Source: Thermoleophilia bacterium (lineage in GTDB: Bacteria; Actinomycetota; Thermoleophilia; Gaiellales; SKUG01). From it: a stretch of DNA of 8,953 nucleotides. The position numbers were made by a program, and so were the translations under genes. Within the stretch, counting starts at the first letter, position 1; each line of letters opens with the position of its first letter. Below the pieces are notes generated by a model that saw nothing but the letters and a program-made list of their open reading frames with translations, was not told the origin of the DNA and made no database searches. Shown in pieces: positions 1-4,949 of this stretch. The stretch is from NCBI GenBank assembly GCA_025964455.1, contig JAOPYU010000301.1, forward strand, positions 1 to 8,953, read 5' to 3'.

Positions 1-152
1 CGCAGCGAACGGCCGAGCTGGTCGATCGGCGGGGTCGGCGCCGGTTGGACGCCACTGAGCTCTGGGAGGCGCGCTTCGCCGTCGAGCGTGGTGCCCCGCG
101 CAGGGAACACCCGTCGATCACTCGTGATCGTGCCTGGAATCGCGTCGGTCAT
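1..152 (-). CDS. Possible MoaA (GTP 3',8-cyclase), N-terminal part only, runs off the left edge
   Basis: Reading leftward from the ATG at 152-150 gives an open frame of 50 complete codons that leaves the window at base 1. It starts MTDAIPGTITSD and ends PIDQLGRSLR. The visible end resembles the segment just before the radical-SAM cysteine motif in MoaA, where an (I/V)D.(F/L)GR.(V/L)RDLRISVTDRC-type stretch is usual. MoaA is a cytoplasmic [4Fe-4S] radical-SAM enzyme that starts molybdopterin synthesis from GTP. The decisive CxxxCxxC motif would lie outside the window, so the assignment is inference from about ten residues. If correct, the protein has roughly 35 extra N-terminal residues compared with typical MoaA, and a later start is possible. 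A weak purine-rich stretch lies upstream. The gene is divergent from the gene at 239, with an 86-nt gap. Confidence 0.45.
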   Translation of the reverse strand, partial: MTDAIPGTITSDRRVFPARGTTLDGEARLPELSGVQPAPTPPIDQLGRSL

Positions 153-204
153 GGTCCCGTCTTCTTCCGTCCCACCCTGGATGTCGAGCCCCGCACGCGC
201 GACG

Positions 205-232
205 TTGCAGCAGGGCACGGCCGTGCGATGAT
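205..232 (+). promoter_or_regulatory. Candidate promoter for the zinc-ribbon gene, leaderless type
   Basis: TTGCAG at 205-210 and GATGAT at 227-232 are separated by 16 nt and resemble -35 and -10 boxes. The -10-like box ends 6 nt before the ATG at 239, so transcription would start at or next to the start codon. No Shine-Dalgarno sequence precedes that ATG, which fits a leaderless mRNA. This is inferred from sequence only. Confidence 0.35.
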
Positions 233-238
233 TGCGGC

Positions 239-793
239 ATGTCGCTCAAGGAACTCATGAAGGGCACCGGCGGGCACCTGCTCACCAACGAGGAGGCCAC
301 CTCGGCTCCACGTTCCGGGTACGTCGGCGTGCTGCCGGTCGAGGAGCTGCCGCGCCCCGAAGGGCTCGCGGAGGGCGCCGAGCTGCACGTGGAGTGGCTC
401 CAGATCGCCGTGACCTGCCCCAACTGCACCAACTACGGGCGCATCGTCGGCGAGGGCTCCGAGTACCGCAACATCACCAAGATGCTCAGTCCGATGTTCG
501 CCTGCTCGGTCTGTTCCTGGGGCCCCACCGAGGAGGAGTGCCCCGACAAGTGGGCGGTCTACTACTCCGGTCGGCTCGGCGGGACGATGGTGTTCGCCAT
601 GAACGAGGAGCACATGGAGGTCCTCGTGGGCTACCTCGAGACCCCGCCCAACCGTCGCAACACCACCGAGTACCCATGGGAGTACCGCGCGCTCATGGGT
701 CGCCTCCCCCGCGGCATCCTCTCCGGACGCTACCGCGGCGACATGGTCTCGCTCGTCAAGCGCCTCCAGCGCACCCGCCCGCACAAGATCTGA
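239..793 (+). CDS. Unknown 184-aa protein with a zinc-ribbon-like cysteine pattern
   Basis: I do not recognise a named family. The protein is soluble, with no signal peptide or membrane segment. Two CxxC knuckles are visible: CPNC at residues 60-63 and CSVC at 89-92, about 25 residues apart, which is the layout of a four-cysteine zinc ribbon. A fifth cysteine follows at 101. The ribbon is followed by an aromatic, beta-rich region (residues about 105-135). The basic C-terminal tail (residues about 155-184) contains several Arg and Lys residues and could bind nucleic acid or an acidic partner. The ATG start follows a likely -10 box without a ribosome-binding site. It is divergent from the possible moaA and convergent with the GyrI-like gene, and it appears to be a single-gene transcript that ends just before the palindrome array. 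The metal-binding role is inferred from the cysteines alone. Confidence 0.85.
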   Translation: MSLKELMKGTGGHLLTNEEATSAPRSGYVGVLPVEELPRPEGLAEGAELHVEWLQIAVTCPNCTNYGRIVGEGSEYRNITKMLSPMFACSVCSWGPTEEECPDKWAVYYSGRLGGTMVFAMNEEHMEVLVGYLETPPNRRNTTEYPWEYRALMGRLPRGILSGRYRGDMVSLVKRLQRTRPHKI

Positions 794-808
794 CGCGCGG
801 TCGCGCGC

Positions 809-830
809 AGCACCTTCGTCGCGAGGTGCT
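809..830 (+). terminator. Stem-loop after the zinc-ribbon gene, terminator-like
   Basis: AGCACCT (809-815) pairs with AGGTGCT (824-830) around an 8-nt loop, 16 nt after the stop codon. It is followed within a few bases by the T-rich stretch ATTTCTTGT (835-843), so it resembles an imperfect intrinsic terminator. Its right arm is also the conserved flank of palindrome copy A, so termination may be only one of its roles. Confidence 0.35.
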
Positions 831-866
831 CGCGATTTCTTGTCCCCTGTACACAAAATCGTGCAC
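816..866 (+). repeat. Palindromic intergenic element, copy A (rightward)
   Basis: The copy has the conserved flank GGTGCTC (825-831), a 3-nt spacer and then a 26-nt imperfect palindrome (835-860). That palindrome starts ATTTCTTG and ends ACAAAATC. This is the most diverged palindrome of the four, with 7 of 9 arm bases complementary. The right flank GTGC after the palindrome is shared with copies B and C. It reads in the same direction as the gene at 239-793. Confidence 0.75.
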
Positions 867-879
867 GCGCCGCCATGAG

Positions 880-930
880 TGTCAGACGGTGCTCGTGATT
901 CCTTGCGCCCGCGTCAAGAAATCGTGCGCT
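880..930 (+). repeat. Palindromic intergenic element, copy B (rightward)
   Basis: GGTGCTC lies at 888-894 and the 26-nt palindrome at 898-923, with arms ATTCCTTG and CAAGAAAT (one mismatch) and a right flank CGTGCGC. The distance from copy A is 63 nt, flank to flank, almost the same as the 62 nt between copies C and D. It reads in the same direction as copy A. Confidence 0.75.
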
Positions 931-965
931 CGGCGGGATGGGGCTGCCACGCGTACGGCCAGCGT

Positions 966-1003
966 GGCCGCCTCACGCACCCCCGGCCGCCTCGCGCACC
1001 CCC
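966..1003. repeat. Two-copy 19-nt tandem direct repeat
   Basis: GGCCGCCTCACGCACCCCC at 966-984 is followed immediately by a second copy at 985-1003 with one base changed (18 of 19 identical). It sits between the rightward and leftward palindrome pairs, near the centre of the array. No function can be assigned. Confidence 0.7.
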
Positions 1004-1010
1004 ATCGCCG

Positions 1011-1062
1011 CGCGCACGATTTCTTGTCCTATGCACAAGGAATGTCGAGCACCTCGTGACGA
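1011..1062 (-). repeat. Palindromic intergenic element, copy C (leftward)
   Basis: On the minus strand the flank GGTGCTC lies at 1053-1047 and the 26-nt palindrome at 1043-1018. The palindrome arms ATTCCTTGT and ACAAGAAAT have one mismatch and enclose a 7-nt loop. The left flank TCGTCACGA is shared with copy D and nearly with copy A. It reads in the direction of the GyrI-like gene. Confidence 0.8.
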
Positions 1063-1072
1063 ATCCCGGCCG

Positions 1073-1125
1073 CGCACGCGATTTCTTGACCCATGCACAC
1101 GAAATGTCGAGCACCTTGTGACGAT
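1073..1125 (-). repeat. Palindromic intergenic element, copy D (leftward)
   Basis: On the minus strand GGTGCTC lies at 1115-1109 and the 26-nt palindrome at 1105-1080, with arms ATTTCGTG and CAAGAAAT. It is a tandem copy of C with a 62-nt period; similarity extends through the CGGCCGGGAT flank on both sides. It starts about 20 nt after the stop codon of the GyrI-like gene and reads in the same direction as that gene. Confidence 0.8.
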
Positions 1126-1144
1126 CCCGGCCGCGCGCCGCGAG

Positions 1145-1633
1145 CTACAGCTTGGCGACAGGGAAGTAGATGTCGGTGTGGAGGTCGTCCTCGTCCACCT
1201 CGGAGGGCGAGTCGCGGTACACCTCGACGATCGGCTGCGCCAGGAGCGTCCAGCCGTCGTAGCGCAGGGGCCCGTCCATGACCTGCTCGTAGGTGTCGAG
1301 GATCCGCTCGTAGGAGCCGACGTGGGTCGCGCACAGGTATCGCCCGGGCGCGGTCACGACGACGAAGGCCGGCTCGGTCACGGTCTCGGCATCAGCGGGG
1401 TCGATCTGGACGCCCACGTCGTAGCGGCGGTCCTTGGGGCCGAAGTGGCGCGGATCGTCCCAGAGCAGCGCCACGCCGCGCGCGTCGAGCGACCGGCCGA
1501 GCAGCCGTCGCGGCGACGCCCAGACGATCAGCTCCTGCCACGTGGCATCGGTGAGCCCCGGGTCGTGCGATCCGGGATGCCGGAACGCTGCGACCCAGAT
1601 CGCGTGGAGGTACTGGAGCGCGACGGCGGACAT
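1145..1633 (-). CDS. GyrI-like / AraC effector-binding-fold protein, stand-alone
   Basis: This is a 162-aa soluble protein built from one GyrI-like small-molecule-binding domain (SOUL/SbmC fold, as in the C-terminal half of BmrR and Rob-type regulators). The N-terminal half shows the family pattern FRHPG (17-21), a W..L helix (32-38), an L(W)DDP segment (57-61) and RYDVGV (70-75). The second half shows THVGSYE (103-109) and DTYEQ (113-117). It also has EVYRDSP with the usual binding-pocket Glu at 137, and closes with TDIYFPV (153-159). No DNA-binding domain is present, so it is not an intact AraC regulator. Stand-alone members are known as gyrase inhibitors or small-molecule binders; which applies here is unknown. 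The ATG at 1633 is chosen; a TTG at 1672 would add 13 residues but has no ribosome-binding site. It lies 54 nt downstream of the 155-aa gene and is probably co-transcribed with it. Confidence 0.85.
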   Translation of the reverse strand: MSAVALQYLHAIWVAAFRHPGSHDPGLTDATWQELIVWASPRRLLGRSLDARGVALLWDDPRHFGPKDRRYDVGVQIDPADAETVTEPAFVVVTAPGRYLCATHVGSYERILDTYEQVMDGPLRYDGWTLLAQPIVEVYRDSPSEVDEDDLHTDIYFPVAKL

Positions 1634-1687
1634 TGCGCAGCCCGTACCCGGCGCGGTGCACGGCCGAACCAAGGTTCGACCGGGCGA

Positions 1688-2155
1688 TCACCCGCCGCTG
1701 GTGAGTGCGCGCTCCATGGCGATGTCGACCCGCTTGCGAACGGCCTCGGTCACGTCGTGGACGATCGCGCGATCCGCGGACGCGTGATCGAGCACGCAGC
1801 GCTCACGCGAGGCCGACACGAGCCGCATCGTGACGACCGGTGCAGTCGACGGCTCGGCGATGCCGGAGACGATCCCGAAGGCCGGGAGCGCCTCGTAGAC
1901 CCCGCTGCGCTCGATCTCGTCGAGCAGGTCGACGACCTGGCGGCTCGTGAGTGAACCGACGAACCGCTGGTCGCTCTCGCAGGACTGCCCGTTGGCGTGC
2001 AACACGCTCGAGCGCCACACCTCCGCCCCGGTGCGGTTGGACCGGAGCTCGAAGGTGTGGTCGGTGCACACGCCCTCGAGCCCGCTCTCGGTGACCGTGA
2101 GCTCGAGGCGCGTGAAGGAGTGGTAACGATCCGGTTGAAGGGCTGCATCGTGCAT
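1688..2155 (-). CDS. Unknown 155-aa soluble protein, upstream partner of the GyrI-like gene
   Basis: No family is recognised with confidence. The N-terminal part (residues about 10-65) looks beta-rich, with alternating hydrophobic residues such as RLELTVTESG and HTFELRS. A helix follows (residues about 68-85, SRQVVDLLDEIE), then a second beta-rich part and a C-terminal amphipathic helix (residues about 128-150). This beta / Leu-Leu helix / beta arrangement recalls small domains of unknown function that occur in envelope or lipoprotein contexts. No signal peptide is present with the chosen start. The ATG at 2155 is preferred because GGGGAGGA lies about 9 nt upstream; an upstream ATG at 2257 would add a low-complexity Gly/Arg-rich stretch. 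It is divergent from the response regulator and probably the first gene of a two-gene leftward transcript. Confidence 0.75.
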   Translation of the reverse strand: MHDAALQPDRYHSFTRLELTVTESGLEGVCTDHTFELRSNRTGAEVWRSSVLHANGQSCESDQRFVGSLTSRQVVDLLDEIERSGVYEALPAFGIVSGIAEPSTAPVVTMRLVSASRERCVLDHASADRAIVHDVTEAVRKRVDIAMERALTSGG

Positions 2156-2340
2156 GCACCCAGATCCTCCCCGCCCCGCCGGGGATCCGACCTGCCCCGA
2201 GAGCAGGTTGCGACCAGAGCGACCACCCGCCCGGCCACGGTGGGCCAGCGCTATCATGAACCTGCAGGCCCCGATCGGACCAGAGCGTTTGCAACACTTC
2301 CGGTTTGAATGATCGATTGCTGGGGAATCATCTCGCTACC
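2156..2340. promoter_or_regulatory. Divergent intergenic region between the 155-aa gene and the response regulator
   Basis: These 185 nt should hold the promoters of both divergent transcripts. Visible are a strong leftward ribosome-binding site (GGGGAGGA on the minus strand, about 2164-2171) and a rightward GGGGA at 2322-2326, 14 nt before the regulator ATG. A TATCAT hexamer at 2252-2257 could be a -10 box, but no convincing -35 partner is seen on either strand. Confidence 0.4.
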
Positions 2341-2745
2341 ATGAAGCCGCTCGCTGACATCACGATCCTCATCGCCGAGGATGAGCGCCCCGTCCGGATG
2401 CTCCTGCGCGTCGTGCTCGAGGCCGCTGGCGCCCGGGTCATCGAGGCCGAGCACGGTGCGGTCGCCCTGCGCCTGCTCGACCTGCATCCCGAGATCGACC
2501 TGCTCTGCACCGACGTGAACATGCCGATCCTGGACGGTGTCGGCCTGGTCGCAGCCACCCGCCAACGGCGCCCGCAGCTGCCCGTCATCGCCTGCACGGC
2601 GATGAACGTCGACGACTCCTACCCCACGCTCGCCCCCATGGTCGACGGCGTCGTCCAGAAGCCGTTCGTGCCGTCGGACCTCGTGCGCACGATCGGCGCG
2701 GCGCTCGCGCGCCGGGACCAGATCGACGCGATCGCCGCGTCCTGA
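2341..2745 (+). CDS. Stand-alone receiver-domain response regulator (CheY-like)
   Basis: This 134-aa protein consists almost entirely of a two-component receiver domain. The acidic pair is E13-D14 (AEDE), the phospho-acceptor Asp is D58 in LCTDVNMP, the switch Thr is T86 in CTAM, and the conserved Lys is K107 in VQKPF. All residues needed for Mg-dependent phosphorylation are present, so it should be active as a phospho-relay or signalling partner. There is no DNA-binding or enzymatic output domain, and no histidine kinase lies nearby, so its partner is elsewhere in the genome. The ATG at 2341 is chosen, with a weak GGGGA 14 nt upstream. A TTG at 2305 would add 12 residues ahead of the first beta strand and is less likely. 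It may be transcribed alone; the next gene is 49 nt downstream, behind a UUCG hairpin. Confidence 0.9.
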   Translation: MKPLADITILIAEDERPVRMLLRVVLEAAGARVIEAEHGAVALRLLDLHPEIDLLCTDVNMPILDGVGLVAATRQRRPQLPVIACTAMNVDDSYPTLAPMVDGVVQKPFVPSDLVRTIGAALARRDQIDAIAAS

Positions 2746-2765
2746 TCGGACGAGTCCTGCGAACG

Positions 2766-2783
2766 TGACGCCTTCGGGTGTCA
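2766..2783 (+). promoter_or_regulatory. UUCG-tetraloop hairpin just before the SDR ribosome-binding site
   Basis: TGACGCC (2766-2772) and GGTGTCA (2777-2783) form a 7-bp stem, with one G-U pair, closed by a C(UUCG)G tetraloop. This is an unusually stable RNA motif. The stem ends at the first base of the AGGA (2783-2786) that precedes the SDR ATG at 2795. No T-tract follows, so it is not a standard terminator. It may affect read-through from the regulator or translation of the SDR gene. Confidence 0.45.
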
Positions 2784-2794
2784 GGATGGCGCGC

Positions 2795-3664
2795 ATGACC
2801 GCTGCTCCCACCGACCTGCCTCCCGGGCGCGTGCTCCTCGTCACGGGGGCGTCGAGCGGCATCGGGCGCGCCACCGTCGTTGAGCTCGCCCGACGCGCAC
2901 GGAGCGCCACGACGATCGTGCTGGTCGCGCGACGCGGCGACGAGCTGGAGGCGACGGCTGCCATGGCACGCGCCGCATCCCCCGCCGACCACGTCACGTA
3001 CCGATGCATCGTCGCGGACCTCGGGGACCCCGACGCGGTCGCCGAGCTGGGTGCGAGCGTGGCGCGCGAGTTCGGACGCATCGATGCGCTCGTCAACAAC
3101 GCCGGCGTCGGCAGCGTCCTGCCCTTTGCCGACCCGGGCTTCCTCGACGACGCCGATCGGATGCTCGCGCTCAACCTGCGTGCGCCGATCGCGCTCGTCC
3201 ACGACCTCCTCCCCCAGCTGACCCAGGCGGGCGGATCGATCGTGAACGTCTCGAGCGTCGCCGGCCTCGTGGGCACGCCGCACTCCGCGGTCTACAGCGC
3301 CACGAAGTGGGCGCTCACCGGGTTCACCGAAGCGATGCGCGCGCAGTTGCGGCCGCAGGGCGTTCGCGTGATCGGGATCCATCCCGGGCCGGTGCCCACG
3401 CCCGGCTGGCCCCACGAGCACCTCGCCTCCCGCCCGATCGCGGGCCGACTGCTCGCGAGCCGGGTCGATCGCGTGGCCGCAGCGGTCGCCCGAGCCGCCG
3501 AGGGTCGCGGGCCCGATACCGTCGTCCTGCCGGCCACCTACCGGTTCATCCCGGTGCTGCGCGGCATCGCCCCGCCCGCAGTGCGGGCCCTGCTCGACCT
3601 CGCCGTCCGTCGCGGGGTCCACGCCCGCGTGACCGGCCGCCCCGAAGGAGTTCACACGCCATGA
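2795..3664 (+). CDS. Short-chain dehydrogenase/reductase (classical SDR)
   Basis: This 289-aa cytoplasmic NAD(P)-dependent oxidoreductase has a Rossmann fold. The cofactor-binding glycine motif TGASSGIG is at 17-24 and an ARR stretch at 45-47 could favour NADP. D75-L76 lies at the adenine site and NNAG at 101-104. The catalytic tetrad is complete: N127, S154, Y167 and K171, in the normal YxxxK spacing. A PGP..T segment after the catalytic region matches the usual PG motif. The C-terminal extension (residues about 235-289, with a hydrophobic RFIPVLRGIAPPAVRALLDL stretch) is typical of DltE/SDR-type membrane-associated or lipid-acting members. The substrate cannot be told. The ATG at 2795 is chosen because AGGA lies 8 nt upstream; ATG 2786 and GTG 2765 are alternatives. 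Its stop overlaps the next start as ATGA, so translation is probably coupled. Confidence 0.93.
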   Translation: MTAAPTDLPPGRVLLVTGASSGIGRATVVELARRARSATTIVLVARRGDELEATAAMARAASPADHVTYRCIVADLGDPDAVAELGASVAREFGRIDALVNNAGVGSVLPFADPGFLDDADRMLALNLRAPIALVHDLLPQLTQAGGSIVNVSSVAGLVGTPHSAVYSATKWALTGFTEAMRAQLRPQGVRVIGIHPGPVPTPGWPHEHLASRPIAGRLLASRVDRVAAAVARAAEGRGPDTVVLPATYRFIPVLRGIAPPAVRALLDLAVRRGVHARVTGRPEGVHTP

Positions 3665-4578
3665 CGACCGCCACGACTCGCCCCACTCCGATCCGGCGCT
3701 ACCCGTCGGCGTCCAGGCTCGATCGCCTGCTCGATCCCCTGCGAAGCATGGTGCAGCGACGCTCCCTGCGCCCCCTCGTCGTGCGGCACGTCGACCTTCG
3801 CGACCGAGGCCTGGACCTCGGCGTGCGGCTGCTGCTCGCCAGCGACCTGCATGCACGCGACGACTGGTTCCCGCGCGAGCACATCGCGGAGGTCGTGGAC
3901 GCGATCAACGCCGTCGAGGGGGTCGACCTCGTCACCCTGCTCGGTGACTTCGTCGGCGACGATGTCGAGGCCATCCACTGGAGCGCCGAGGAGTACGCGC
4001 GCATCGATGCCCCGACCGTCGGCGTCCTGGGCAACCACGACCACTGGTGCGACGCGCAGCTCGTCGAGCGTGTGCTCGCCGAGACCGGCGGCGTCACCAT
4101 GCTGACCAACCGCGCGCTCCCGCTCGCGGACGTGATCGGCGCCGACCGCGGCGGCGCGACCTGGCTCGCCGGCATCGACTCGTGCTGGACGTTCAAGCGC
4201 GGCAACGGCGAGGGCGCCGACCCTGCCAAGGCGCTCGCCGACGTGCCGCCGGGTGCGGACACGATCGTGCTCGGGCACGAACCGCACCTGGCGACGTTGC
4301 ATGAGCACGTGCTGCACCTCGCCGGGCACACCCATTGCGGTCAGGTGCGCCTGCCACTGCTCGGTGACTGGACGGCGCGCCTGCACATGCCGCGCTACTC
4401 CGAGCCGTTCCCCTGCCGCCTCTACGAGGTGCCGGTCGAGCAGGCCACGCCGCCCGAGCCGGACGCGCGACGCACCACACGTGACGAGCGCTGGGTCTAC
4501 ACGACCGCCGGCGTGGGGTACTCCACGGTCGACGTGCGGGTGTTCTGCCCGCCGGAGCTGGTCGTCATCGACGCGTGA
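3661..4578 (+). CDS. Calcineurin-like metallophosphoesterase (YkuE/YaeI type)
   Basis: This 305-aa dinuclear-metal phosphoesterase has every core motif: SDLH (61-64), GDFVGD (95-100), GNHDHW (124-129), GHEPH (205-209) and GHTHCGQ (222-228). These supply the Asp, His and Asn ligands of the two metal ions, so it should be active as a phosphomonoesterase or phosphodiesterase. The layout, including the GHTHCGQ ending, resembles YkuE/YaeI-type enzymes, some of which act on cell-envelope phospholipid substrates; the substrate here is not determined. There is no obvious signal peptide or membrane anchor; the basic N-terminal 45 residues are outside the catalytic domain. AAGGAG at 3645-3650, inside the SDR gene, gives a good ribosome-binding site 10 nt before the ATG. 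The ATGA overlap with the SDR suggests coupled expression and a shared pathway, possibly lipid metabolism (inference). Confidence 0.93.
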   Translation: MTTATTRPTPIRRYPSASRLDRLLDPLRSMVQRRSLRPLVVRHVDLRDRGLDLGVRLLLASDLHARDDWFPREHIAEVVDAINAVEGVDLVTLLGDFVGDDVEAIHWSAEEYARIDAPTVGVLGNHDHWCDAQLVERVLAETGGVTMLTNRALPLADVIGADRGGATWLAGIDSCWTFKRGNGEGADPAKALADVPPGADTIVLGHEPHLATLHEHVLHLAGHTHCGQVRLPLLGDWTARLHMPRYSEPFPCRLYEVPVEQATPPEPDARRTTRDERWVYTTAGVGYSTVDVRVFCPPELVVIDA

Positions 4579-4594
4579 ACGAGCCGGTGCGCGG

Positions 4595-4600
4595 TACGAT
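4595..4600 (+). promoter_or_regulatory. Candidate -10 box for the small membrane protein (leaderless)
   Basis: TACGAT ends 7 nt before the ATG at 4608, and no ribosome-binding site is present between them. The same arrangement occurs before the genes at 7604 (TACGAT) and 6574 (TAGCAT). No good -35 box is visible. Confidence 0.35.
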
Positions 4601-4607
4601 CCGACGG

Positions 4608-4949
4608 ATGTTCAACCCCGCCACCACTGCACTTGCGGCGTCGCCCGACGCGCCCGATCGTCGCGGCAGCTGGCGCGGGGTCGTGGGGCTGTCGTTGGCG
4701 GTCACGGCTGCCGCGGCGTTGTTCGCCCTGGTCGCGGCGCTCGCGGTGGATGCACGCTGGTCCTACGTGTTCGTCATGACCCGCTGGATCGTGGTGTTCG
4801 TGCTCCTCGCACTCCCGCTCGCCCACCAGGTCGCGATGCGACGCGGGGCGCGCCTCCCGCTTCCCTGGGCCCTGCGCACGCCGGCCACGGCGCTCGTGCT
4901 GACGATCGAAGGCATCGCCTACGACATCATCAGCGCGAACGTCGGCTAG
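4608..4949 (+). CDS. Small integral membrane protein, unknown function
   Basis: This 113-aa protein has two clear transmembrane segments (residues about 25-47 and 53-77). A weaker third (about 92-108) ends with IEGIAYDIISANVG. A basic loop (RRGAR, 78-82) between segments two and three suggests that the loop is cytoplasmic. No family is recognised. An alternative GTG start at 4575 overlaps the phosphoesterase stop as GTGA and would add 11 residues. I prefer ATG 4608 because it follows a TACGAT hexamer, but the choice is not secure; with the GTG start the gene would be the third member of the SDR-phosphoesterase operon. The gene ends in a CTAG that also ends the convergent methyltransferase gene. 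Confidence 0.75.
   Translation: MFNPATTALAASPDAPDRRGSWRGVVGLSLAVTAAAALFALVAALAVDARWSYVFVMTRWIVVFVLLALPLAHQVAMRRGARLPLPWALRTPATALVLTIEGIAYDIISANVG

Larger units (their letters stand above)
794..1144. other. 351-nt intergenic region between convergent genes, filled by palindromic repeats
   Basis: No credible gene lies here; the open frames crossing it have repeat-derived composition. The region holds four copies of a palindromic element (listed separately), arranged as two rightward then two leftward copies. The spacer between the two pairs (931-1010) carries a 19-nt tandem direct repeat. It also has a small inverted repeat, CCACGC at 947-952 with GCGTGG at 962-967. Confidence 0.8.

Noticed and set aside
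3..260. Rightward frame open from the left edge to 260
   Set aside because: It overlaps the start of the gene at 239 in another frame and lacks family features; the leftward frame on the same bases reads as a MoaA-like start, which is more convincing.
149..856. 235-aa leftward reading frame
   Set aside because: It is antisense to the zinc-ribbon gene, runs into the repeat array and has Arg/Ala/Gly-rich shadow composition without motifs.
816..1125. CRISPR array
   Set aside because: Copies occur in both orientations, the whole 50-60 nt unit is conserved rather than a short repeat with unique spacers, and there are no cas genes.
2585..3856. 423-aa leftward reading frame opposite the SDR gene
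   Set aside because: It is a GC-rich antisense shadow of the SDR and phosphoesterase genes, both of which have complete catalytic motifs.
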